From NCBI GenBank assembly GCA_002454425.1, contig DKIV01000048.1:1-29945 (forward strand): a DNA stretch of 29,945 nucleotides. The letters are read 5' to 3'. Positions 1-6,098 of the stretch are shown here, one piece after another. A program made the translations under genes and the position numbers. A model generated the notes under the pieces. The model worked only from the letters and a program-made list of their open reading frames with translations, searched no databases and had not been told where the DNA came from. Positions within the stretch are counted from its first letter, which is position 1, and every line of letters starts with the position of its first letter. The stretch is from Sphingobacteriaceae bacterium UBA6709 (GTDB taxonomy: Bacteria; Bacteroidota; Bacteroidia; Sphingobacteriales; Sphingobacteriaceae).

Positions 1-93
1 CCACAGGTTTTCGGATTGATCCTCTTTAAAGACCGTTGGCAATACAGTTCCCTCCCCAAAACTTCAAGCATTGATCGGAGGATACTTGCGTAA
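1..93 (+). CDS. Possible 3' end of an unknown gene (partial)
   Basis: Frame 1 is open from the window edge to a TAA at 91-93 and gives a 30-residue tail ending in SSIDRRILA. No motif is recognisable, and 30 open codons can occur by chance. It could equally be non-coding. A decayed copy of the tRNA-Leu terminator hairpin follows directly. Confidence 0.25.
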   Translation, partial: PQVFGLILFKDRWQYSSLPKTSSIDRRILA

Positions 94-97
94 TATA

Positions 98-141
98 AAA
101 ACCTTAAGCCCAACATACGTTGAACTTACGGTAAGTGATTT
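98..141. repeat. Copy A of the tRNA-Leu terminator repeat
   Basis: CAACATACGTTGAACTTACG (111-130) and the following GTAAGTGATTT match exactly the hairpin arm downstream of the tRNA-Leu gene (copy C). The other arm is diverged (CCTTAAGCC). On the minus strand the hairpin is still followed by TTTTT. The tRNA-derived part beyond 141 is not conserved. Confidence 0.8.
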
Positions 142-232
142 CCTACCCGTTTAGACTCAACTGAGCGAGGCGATGATATCTAAACAGGGTTGTTGTCAAA
201 TGTTGACGCATTAATGATATAATTTGACAAAT

Positions 233-256
233 TAAAAAAAGCCATTTATCAATGGC
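233..256 (-). terminator. Terminator of the higBA operon
   Basis: Read on the minus strand, GCCATT-gata-AATGGC forms a perfect 6-bp hairpin (241-256), followed at once by seven T and an AT-rich run. It lies 15 bases after the higA stop, where an intrinsic terminator for the two-gene operon is expected. Confidence 0.8.
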
Positions 257-270
257 ACAACCTCTTTTTT

Positions 271-573
271 CTATACAGTTTGCGATTGCCCTTGATAAGG
301 TTTTAACTTGAAATCCTTAGCTCGTTCGGCTGCAAGATACAGATTATATTTTGTCTGCATATGTGCCCAAATTTCAGCCGTACCTCCAAACACCTGAGAA
401 ATCCGATACGCCATATCGGGGGTAATATCGGATTTCTCATGGATGATATTGTTTAGCATCTGTCTGGAAATTCCCAATAATTTTGCCGCTTCTCCGACTT
501 TCAAGTCGTAAGCGTCGATAACTTCTTCACGCAACAATTCGCCCGGATGGACAATGCGCATTTTCCTTTTCAT
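271..573 (-). CDS. higA: HigA-family antitoxin (helix-turn-helix)
   Basis: A 100-residue protein of the HigA / addiction-module antidote family. The family hallmark HPGELLREE is at residues 9-17. A helix-turn-helix follows at about 26-50 (GEAAKLLGISRQMLNNII), with the typical PDMAYRISQVFGGTAEIW continuation. It should bind and neutralise the toxin encoded directly upstream and repress the shared promoter. The toxin-first order is usual for higBA and opposite to most toxin-antitoxin loci. A strong Shine-Dalgarno match (GGAGG, plus-strand cctcc at 581-585) sits 7 bases before the start. This is unusual for Bacteroidota and should favour antitoxin synthesis from the shared mRNA. Family assignment is firm. 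The toxin-antitoxin role is inferred from family and context. Confidence 0.92.
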   Translation of the reverse strand: MKRKMRIVHPGELLREEVIDAYDLKVGEAAKLLGISRQMLNNIIHEKSDITPDMAYRISQVFGGTAEIWAHMQTKYNLYLAAERAKDFKLKPYQGQSQTV

Positions 574-588
574 TTCTTTCCCTCCTTT

Positions 589-873
589 TTAATGATAATC
601 CAAATAATCAATATCGTATGCATGTTGCCCGTCAAACTGAAAGATAATACGGTAATTCTTGTTTACTTTAATACTCCAGTAATCTTTCAAATCGCCTGCT
701 AATTTGTGAATGTTCCAGTTCGGGAATGCTCCAAAATCATCCGGTACTTCATTGGCACTGTCGATAATTTCAAGCATGCGCTCAATACGGGAAACCAATT
801 CAGCAGGAAGCTTACTGGTGTTAGCCCCCTCCCACAGCAATCGTAACCCTTTATGCTTGAAACTTTTTATCAT
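589..873 (-). CDS. higB: HigB-like toxin (RelE/ParE superfamily)
   Basis: A 94-residue protein with the pattern of HigB mRNA-cleaving toxins: an N-terminal IKSFKHKGL, a central HKLAGDLKDYWSIKVNKNYRI block at about 56-76, and the C-terminal IDYLDYH. The Arg of NYRI and the late Tyr/His residues match the positions expected for ribosome-dependent RNase activity. It lies 15 bases upstream of higA on the same strand. A sigma70-like promoter ends only about 6 bases before the ATG, so the toxin may be translated from a leaderless or very short leader. It appears full length with no frameshift, so the module may be active. Confidence 0.9.
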   Translation of the reverse strand: MIKSFKHKGLRLLWEGANTSKLPAELVSRIERMLEIIDSANEVPDDFGAFPNWNIHKLAGDLKDYWSIKVNKNYRIIFQFDGQHAYDIDYLDYH

Positions 874-879
874 GCCAAT

Positions 880-908
880 ATTGTAAAATGTAAATTTACA
901 CTTGTCAA
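880..908 (-). promoter_or_regulatory. higBA promoter with overlapping palindromic operator
   Basis: On the minus strand TTGACA (908-903), a 17-base spacer and TACAAT (885-880) give a near-consensus sigma70-type promoter. The spacer contains the 12-base perfect palindrome TGTAAATTTACA (889-900), a likely HigA operator. The start codon at 873 is only six bases past the -10 box. Bacteroidota vegetative promoters usually differ (TAnnTTTG), so this may have come in with the module. Confidence 0.6.
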
Positions 909-970
909 TTAAAAAGGCAAATTTTATCGCATGATATTACTTTTCCCTGTCACGGATGCGGCATTAAATC

Positions 971-1017
971 CAACATATGTTGAACGTAACAGTAAGTGAT
1001 TTGTACTCGGGGCGGGA
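971..1017. repeat. Copy B: duplicated tRNA-Leu 3' end plus decayed terminator
   Basis: The stretch contains a diverged hairpin arm (CAACATATGTTGAACGTAAC), the same AGTAAGTGATTT linker, then GTACTCGGGGCGGGA. The last part equals the last bases of the tRNA-Leu gene at 1780-1794. About 780 bases separate it from the real tRNA 3' end. This is what an integration at a tRNA 3' end leaves behind. Confidence 0.8.
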
Positions 1018-1107
1018 TTGTTATCAAACGAATTTGAAGAAAATAGCCTTTTTGGGCTCAAACGAATGGGATGATTATAATTAAACGGGATTAATGTCTA
1101 ACATTAC

Positions 1108-1478
1108 TTAACAAATTTTAATCAATCGATACGTTTGAAGTGCTTTTTTATTGAGCGTTGCAATAGGTAATTCATTAACAATACAAGTAGCAGCAATAAA
1201 TATATCCCTAAATTCTATCATTTGATTGGCGAGTCTCAGTTTATGATAGAGTTGAGCTGCTTGGATAGAGACGGAATCTGTAAAAGGAAGGACTGTAAGA
1301 TCTTCAGTTACTATTTTAATATCCTGTTCTTTTTCTTTTGTTGTAGCTTCCATATACAGTTCATAAAGTGAAACTGCAGAAATATATAAATCAGGCTCAT
1401 CAGAAATGGGTACAGTGTTGTAGCCGTTTTATCTTTAGATCGAAGATGCTTGATGAATATGCCTGTATCAACTACCAT
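1108..1478 (-). pseudogene. PIN-domain (VapC-type) toxin, frameshifted
   Basis: Read from the ATG at 1478, the protein begins MVVDTGIFIKHLRSKDKT, a typical PIN-domain start with the first catalytic Asp. One base is missing near 1408-1410. The sequence then continues in the next frame with ISDEPDLYISAVSLYELY (conserved Glu), and ends with FRDIFIAATCIVNELPIATLN, which carries the next conserved Asp. Restoring one base would give about 123 residues, a normal VapC length. The start overlaps the stop of the upstream antitoxin pseudogene (ATGGTAG). The family is a PIN RNase toxin. The frameshift makes this copy a probable pseudogene unless it is a sequencing error. Confidence 0.8.
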
Positions 1479-1691
1479 TGCTGGAGCTTGATGTCCCCAA
1501 AGGCGTTTTTGTTTTCTTTCAAGACGTTGATGTCTTCATCAGACCAAGTACTTACTTTGGTCAACTTTTTTATAAGTGGTGGGGGGACTGGATTTGCTTT
1601 CATGCTGAAAAGTGACACCTAAACCCTTAAGTATCTGCTTCACCAAAGTACTTTTACTGTCAGGGATACTGATAACCAACCTTTGCTTGAT
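1472..1691 (-). pseudogene. Antitoxin partner of the PIN toxin, frameshifted and without a start
   Basis: The minus strand encodes LVISIPDSKSTLVKQILKGL followed by GVTFQHESKSSPPTTYKK. At a run of six A (plus-strand T 1566-1571) the frame breaks, and the expected tail LTKVSTWSDEDINVLKENK continues in another frame to LQQW and a TAG at 1472. The stop overlaps the toxin start by seven bases, as in translationally coupled toxin-antitoxin pairs. Where a start is expected the codon is ATC (1691-1689), and upstream lies the tRNA-Leu terminator, so start and promoter also seem lost. It resembles small Bacteroidota antitoxins paired with PIN toxins. I cannot name the family with certainty. Confidence 0.65.
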
Positions 1692-1727
1692 AACAAATTT
1701 ATAAAATTTTCGACCAAAATACCCATA

Positions 1728-1779
1728 ACAAAAAAACCGTAAACTCAACATACGTTGAACTTACGGTAAGTGATTTTTT
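1728..1779 (-). terminator. tRNA-Leu terminator (copy C of the repeat)
   Basis: On the minus strand, just after the tRNA-Leu 3' end, CCGTAAGTTCAAC and GTTGAGTTTACGG form a 13-bp stem (one G-T pair) around a GTAT loop. A run of T follows (plus-strand A at about 1731-1737). This is a strong intrinsic terminator, and two diverged copies lie at 98-141 and 971-1017. Confidence 0.85.
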
Positions 1780-1780
1780 G

Positions 1781-1866
1781 TACTCGGGGCGGGAATCGAA
1801 CCCGCACTCGCTGTAAGGCGAACAGGATTTTAAGTCCTGCGTGTCTACCAGTTCCACCACCCGAGC
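1781..1866 (-). tRNA. tRNA-Leu (anticodon UAA)
   Basis: The minus strand folds into an 86-base class II tRNA. The acceptor stem GCTCGGG pairs with CCCGAGT. The anticodon arm CAGGA-CTTAAAA-TCCTG carries anticodon TAA. A long variable arm and the T-arm GCGGGTTCGATTCCCGC follow. CCA is not encoded. Its 3' end and terminator are partly duplicated at 971-1017, which marks it as an integration site. Confidence 0.96.
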
Positions 1867-1882
1867 CGCTGGATAAGCGTGT

Positions 1883-1914
1883 AAAAGAAAATCCCTTCTT
1901 TATGGGAAGGGATT
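1883..1914 (-). terminator. Hairpin with T-rich tail between the two tRNA genes
   Basis: AATCCCTTC / GAAGGGATT forms a 9-bp stem (1890-1914). On the minus strand TTTTCTTTTAC follows. It lies after tRNA-Gly and before tRNA-Leu, so it is either a (partial) terminator or a processing hairpin. Confidence 0.55.
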
Positions 1915-1916
1915 AG

Positions 1917-1989
1917 AGCGAAAGACGAGATTCGAACTCGCGACCCCAACCTTGGCAAGGTTGTGCTCTACCAACTGAGCTACTTTCGC
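1917..1989 (-). tRNA. tRNA-Gly (anticodon GCC)
   Basis: The minus strand gives a 73-base cloverleaf. The acceptor stem GCGAAAG pairs with CTTTCGC, the D-arm is AGCTCAGTTGGTAGAGCA, the anticodon arm CAACC-TTGCCAA-GGTTG carries GCC, and the T-loop is GTTCGAATC. CCA is not encoded. It lies 50 bases upstream of tRNA-Leu in the direction of transcription. Confidence 0.96.
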
Positions 1990-2061
1990 ATGGTGTATTT
2001 CGTTTTGGTGATGCAAATATAGGGAGAATAGATTATTTGTCAATAGTCGAAGATGCTTTTT

Positions 2062-2565
2062 TTAATGACTCTTGTTTAAGTCGTTGAAAGTAAGAGAATT
2101 TAAAATTAAATCTTTTTCGTATCCTTTCGAATAGGCAAATGTTAGTAGGCGCTGACGTAGTTTGAATGTGTCTTTTTCATTCAACTGTTGGAGTTTTTTA
2201 CTCAGGATGTTTTCCAAAGATGCTTCATAATCCAGCGGATCAATAGCATTGAGCGCTTTTGTTATGAGCCTTTCAGATACCTGCTTCGCCTTTAAACCCG
2301 CTTTGATCTTTATGCGTCCCCAATGCTGCATGCGGAACTTACCGCCAGCGTAAGCCATGGCGAAGCGCTCTTCATTTAGAAAATTTTCCTCTATTAACTG
2401 GGAGATGAGCTGTTCCACTTCATCGTGATGCAATCCGTAACTATAGAGCTTGTCGCGCACTTCTTGCTGGGCTCGCTCCTGATAAGCGCAATAGTGTTCA
2501 ATTTTCGCCTTAGCCTCGTTAATGCTTACTTGCGCCTGGGGAGATTTGTTCATGAGGGATTTCAA
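2062..2565 (-). CDS. recX: RecX, regulator of RecA
   Basis: A 167-residue all-helical protein with the RecX pattern. Helix repeats begin AKIEHYCAYQERAQQEVRDKL (about 20-40), then LISQLIEENFLNEERFAMAYAGGKF (about 53-77) with the family signature of Asn-Glu-Arg-Phe-Ala and a following WGRIKIKAGLKAKQVS. RecX family proteins bind inside RecA filaments and block or disassemble them, so they limit recombination and SOS induction. The length is normal for Bacteroidota. Two starts are possible; I keep the first ATG (2565), and Met5 would also work. It stands alone between the tRNA genes and the divergent murF-alr gene. Confidence 0.92.
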   Translation of the reverse strand: MKSLMNKSPQAQVSINEAKAKIEHYCAYQERAQQEVRDKLYSYGLHHDEVEQLISQLIEENFLNEERFAMAYAGGKFRMQHWGRIKIKAGLKAKQVSERLITKALNAIDPLDYEASLENILSKKLQQLNEKDTFKLRQRLLTFAYSKGYEKDLILNSLTFNDLNKSH

Positions 2566-2791
2566 TATTGGTAAAAGAACGAAGATTTCTCAAAACAGGA
2601 AAGCTTAAATGTGTCTGTTAAATAGAAATAACGAGGGAATTTCTACCAGAGTAAGCGGGGCAGCGGTTGTATGATGAGTATTGATATTGAATAATGTGTT
2701 GACAGTTAATGTATTATTGTCGATGGAATGCTGGGCGTCAAAAAATAAAATAATAGTTCAAAAAAGTAAAATTTAGCAGAACTTTGCCGCA

Positions 2792-2799
2792 TAATTTTG
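2792..2799 (+). promoter_or_regulatory. Possible -7 box of murF-alr
   Basis: TAATTTTG matches the Bacteroidota -7 consensus TAnnTTTG. It ends four bases before the murF-alr ATG, which would give a leaderless or near-leaderless mRNA. A second TTTG (2783-2786) is an alternative. Confidence 0.4.
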
Positions 2800-2803
2800 A
2801 TCC

Positions 2804-5266
2804 ATGTCATACTCAATAAGTACCATTGCTCAGGCTATTAATTCTAGAAATATCTTTAGGGATGAACATCGTGCACCCTCGGTTCTAGCGTTCGATAGCC
2901 GGCGCCTCTCTGATGTAAATAAAACTTTGTTTTTCGCGTTAGTCGGGCGTAGGGATGGTCACGACTTTGTTGTGGAAGCCTACAATGAAGGGGTGAGGAA
3001 TTTCGTTATTTCTGAAGAGCGGGACTTTGCACACAGCTGCCCTGAGGCGAATTTCCTGATCGTCACCGACGTACTGACTGCTTTTCAATCACTGGCGGCA
3101 TATCATAGGGGTCAATTTACGTATCCGGTTATCGGAATTACGGGAAGTAATGGTAAAACCATTATCAAAGAATGGCTATATCAGCTTTTGGCTCCGGAGC
3201 ACATTATAGCACGAAGTCCGAAAAGCTACAACTCGCAAATCGGCGTACCTTTTTCTGTTTGGGGAATGAACGAGCGTTGCGACATGGCAATTATAGAAGC
3301 CGGTGTTTCCGAGATGGGAGAAATGGATAGCCTGGAGACCATATTGCGGCCTAGTATCGGTGTACTTACCAATATCGGACCGGCACATAGCGAGGGTTTT
3401 TCCTCCCTGTCGGCGAAGATTGAAGAGAAGCTTAAGTTGTTTAAACATAGCGATATCCTCGTATACAATCCCGAATATCTGAAAGAATATAAAGGGGACG
3501 TTCCAGGGAAACAGCAATTTACCTGGGGCTGGCATGGCGATGTTGACTTAAAAATTGGAGCTTCTGAAATGTCGGCAGATAAGAAGAGTCAGCTGCTTCG
3601 TGGCGTCTATCAGCAAAAGGAAGTACAGTGCATGGTGCCGTTCAGCGATGGTGCCTCCGTGGAAAATGCCGTGTGTTGTTGGGCGACGTTGTTGGCCATG
3701 GGTTATCATTCAGAGCTTGCCGTAAGCCGTATCGAGAGGCTTCATTCGGTGAGCATGCGCCTTGAATTAAAAACGGGCATCAATAATTGCTCTATCATAG
3801 ATGATTCTTATAGTCTCGACCTTTCCTCGTTAGCCATAGCGCTAGATTTTCTTAAGCTACAGAATCAGCATCCGGGGCGTACCATTATTCTTTCCGACTT
3901 CCCTGAGGTGGTGGGCGATAGTGCCAGTTTATATGAGCAGGTGGCCAAACTTATTGAGAGCAAGGATGTGTACCGGTTAATCGGTATTGGTCCAGAAATT
4001 ACTGCTCACAGTAGTTACTTCGGGATCGATTCTACTTTTTTCCCTGATACGCAGCATTTTCTTGCAGCCCTTGATCGGCTCGAGCTTGAGGACGAAACCA
4101 TCTTGCTTAAAGGTGCCCGTCGCTTTGAATTCGAGAAAATAAGTAAGGCGCTTACGCAAAAGGTTCATGAAACGGTTTTGGAGATTAACCTGAATGCTCT
4201 GGAACACAACCTCAACTATTATAAGTCGTTGCTTAGTCCTGGCGTTAAGATGATAACGATGGTCAAGGCATTTTCATATGGAAGCGGGAGTTTTGAGATT
4301 GCCAATTTGCTGCAGTTCAATAAGGTGGATTGCCTGGCTGTTGCTTATGCCGATGAGGGAGTATCGTTGCGTGAGGCGGGTATAACCTTGCCAATCCTTG
4401 TTTTAAATCCGGATGTTGCCGCCTTAGATACCATTATAGACAACGACCTGGAGCCGGAGATCTTTAGCCTGCGTGTGCTACGGGATTTCACTGCCGCTCT
4501 GCGCAGAAAGGGCAGACAACAATATCCGATTCATATAAAGCTCGACACGGGCATGCACCGATCAGGATTTATGAGAGAGGAGCTGTCTGGTCTTCTGCAA
4601 GAGTTAAAGAGTTCTGAAATAGTAAAAGTCAGCAGTGTCTTTTCGCATCTTACCAGTAGTGAAGACCCGCTGGATGATGACGCGACCAGCTCGCAGATCA
4701 GTTTATTTAAAAATATGACACGCCTGATTGAAGAACATCTGGGATATCGTTTCTTGCGTCATATTGCTAATACTTCCGCTATCTCGCGCTGGCCAGAAGC
4801 GCAATTTGATATGGTGCGTCTGGGGATCGGTCTGTATGGCATCGATAGCGCTTATGGCCAACGTAATACACCGTTAGACACGGTTGCGGTATTGAAATCG
4901 ACGATATCTCAAATTAAGCATCTTCGTAAAGGAGAAACCGTCGGGTACAACCGACGTGGTGTTATGCAAAGAGATGGAAAGATCGCTACCGTTAAGATAG
5001 GATACGCGGATGGCTACAGCAGAAAGTTTGGACTAGGACAGGCAAGTATGTTGGTGAATGGTTTTGCGGTACCGACGATTGGAAATATATGTATGGATAT
5101 GTGCATGATTGATATCACGGATATTGAGGCTAAAGAAGGCGATGAGGTGATTGTATTCAATGACAAGATCACTGTTAATGATCTTGCCCGAATACGTGAA
5201 ACTATTCCCTACGAGATTCTGACAGGAATTTCTCAACGCGTGAAACGCGTTTATTTTTATGAATAG
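2804..5266 (+). CDS. murF-alr: Bifunctional MurF ligase / alanine racemase
   Basis: An 820-residue fusion of two peptidoglycan-precursor enzymes, typical of Bacteroidota. Residues 1 to about 450 are MurF (UDP-MurNAc-tripeptide:D-Ala-D-Ala ligase): N-terminal substrate domain, ATP loop GITGSNGKT (about 110-118), central ligase domain with EAGVSEMGEMD, and a C-terminal Rossmann part. From about 456 follows alanine racemase (EINLNALEHNLNYY). It has the PLP-binding Lys488 in MVKAFSYGSG, the barrel motifs MHRSGF and VRLGIGLYG, and the catalytic Tyr715 in VGYNRRG. The fusion couples D-Ala production to its use in the cytoplasm. No active-site residue appears lost. A T-rich weak-consensus promoter precedes the ATG. 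Confidence 0.96.
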   Translation: MSYSISTIAQAINSRNIFRDEHRAPSVLAFDSRRLSDVNKTLFFALVGRRDGHDFVVEAYNEGVRNFVISEERDFAHSCPEANFLIVTDVLTAFQSLAAYHRGQFTYPVIGITGSNGKTIIKEWLYQLLAPEHIIARSPKSYNSQIGVPFSVWGMNERCDMAIIEAGVSEMGEMDSLETILRPSIGVLTNIGPAHSEGFSSLSAKIEEKLKLFKHSDILVYNPEYLKEYKGDVPGKQQFTWGWHGDVDLKIGASEMSADKKSQLLRGVYQQKEVQCMVPFSDGASVENAVCCWATLLAMGYHSELAVSRIERLHSVSMRLELKTGINNCSIIDDSYSLDLSSLAIALDFLKLQNQHPGRTIILSDFPEVVGDSASLYEQVAKLIESKDVYRLIGIGPEITAHSSYFGIDSTFFPDTQHFLAALDRLELEDETILLKGARRFEFEKISKALTQKVHETVLEINLNALEHNLNYYKSLLSPGVKMITMVKAFSYGSGSFEIANLLQFNKVDCLAVAYADEGVSLREAGITLPILVLNPDVAALDTIIDNDLEPEIFSLRVLRDFTAALRRKGRQQYPIHIKLDTGMHRSGFMREELSGLLQELKSSEIVKVSSVFSHLTSSEDPLDDDATSSQISLFKNMTRLIEEHLGYRFLRHIANTSAISRWPEAQFDMVRLGIGLYGIDSAYGQRNTPLDTVAVLKSTISQIKHLRKGETVGYNRRGVMQRDGKIATVKIGYADGYSRKFGLGQASMLVNGFAVPTIGNICMDMCMIDITDIEAKEGDEVIVFNDKITVNDLARIRETIPYEILTGISQRVKRVYFYE

Positions 5267-5340
5267 AAAGGAGTTATACTAATGATTCCGCATTAATTAT
5301 CTAAATTGAGGGAGGTGCGCCCCCAAGAAAACGCAATGCT

Positions 5341-6045
5341 ATGAATAAACTTCTCAGAGCCATAATAAACTATTTCCTAAAGGGAGTATTGGTAGTTGTT
5401 CCTGTTGGGGCCGCTATCATTCTGATTTATTGGATCGTCTCTTCGGTTGACAAAACACTCAATATTAGTGGGAATTTGTTGGTAGATAGATTAGGAAGGC
5501 CGATTTATATCCCCGGTATTGGGATTCTAACTGTATTGGTTGTGATTCTTCTGGCCGGTATTATTGTTACCAACTTTATCACCGAGCCCATAAAGAACTG
5601 GTTTAACCGCTGGTTTAATCGTTTGCCTTTATTTAACTTTCTTTATTCCTCAATAAAGGATCTTACTGAGGCCTTTGTTGGCGATGAGAAGAAATTCCAT
5701 GAGCCGGTCCTTGTGGAGATCAATAACTTCGGATATAAACAAGTGGGTTTTGTTACGCAGAAAGACCTTGATCATATTGGTTTGCCGGGACAGCTAGCGG
5801 TATATTTTCCGTTTTCCTATTCCTTTGCGGGACAGCTTGCGATTGTGGATGCGGAGAAAGTAAGTCCGCTAAATATGTCAGCCTCCGAGGCTATGAAGTT
5901 CGTGGTATCTGGCGGTGTAAGTGGGTTAGATAAGTTTGTGCATCCTCAGCATTATCGTCGGAGAGATCATAAAGCTGAACGCACCGCGAGTAAAAGCGAG
6001 TCGTCGTCGACGACTGAGGTCTTGAATGAAGGCCGCGGTGAATAG
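5341..6045 (+). CDS. DUF502 family inner-membrane protein
   Basis: A 234-residue protein with two N-terminal membrane helices (about 10-32 and 56-78). A conserved soluble part follows with NWFNRWFNRLPLFNFLYSSIKDLTEAF, then KQVGFVTQKD and the VYFPFSYSFAGQLAIVDAEKV block characteristic of DUF502. The role is not established; the family is widespread and membrane-bound. The last 30 residues are charged and Ser-rich, and probably disordered. It lies 74 bases after murF-alr and 53 bases before the mprF-like gene on the same strand, so it may share a transcript with them. Confidence 0.88.
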   Translation: MNKLLRAIINYFLKGVLVVVPVGAAIILIYWIVSSVDKTLNISGNLLVDRLGRPIYIPGIGILTVLVVILLAGIIVTNFITEPIKNWFNRWFNRLPLFNFLYSSIKDLTEAFVGDEKKFHEPVLVEINNFGYKQVGFVTQKDLDHIGLPGQLAVYFPFSYSFAGQLAIVDAEKVSPLNMSASEAMKFVVSGGVSGLDKFVHPQHYRRRDHKAERTASKSESSSTTEVLNEGRGE

Positions 6046-6098
6046 AAATATAAACTTCTTATGGCGAAATCCGTTGCTAATAATTATCATCCTAATTT

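Noticed and set aside
149..185. Inverted repeat GTTTAGA / TCTAAAC near copy A of the tRNA repeat
   Set aside because: Only seven base pairs with a 23-base spacer and no transposase nearby. Not enough to call an insertion-sequence end.
1368..1622. Plus-strand open frame of 84 codons in the decayed toxin region
   Set aside because: It lies opposite the PIN toxin and antitoxin remnants, whose minus-strand protein sequence is clearly conserved. It has no motif.
3176..3535. Minus-strand open frame inside murF-alr
   Set aside because: It lies wholly within the MurF coding region, which is intact and conserved.
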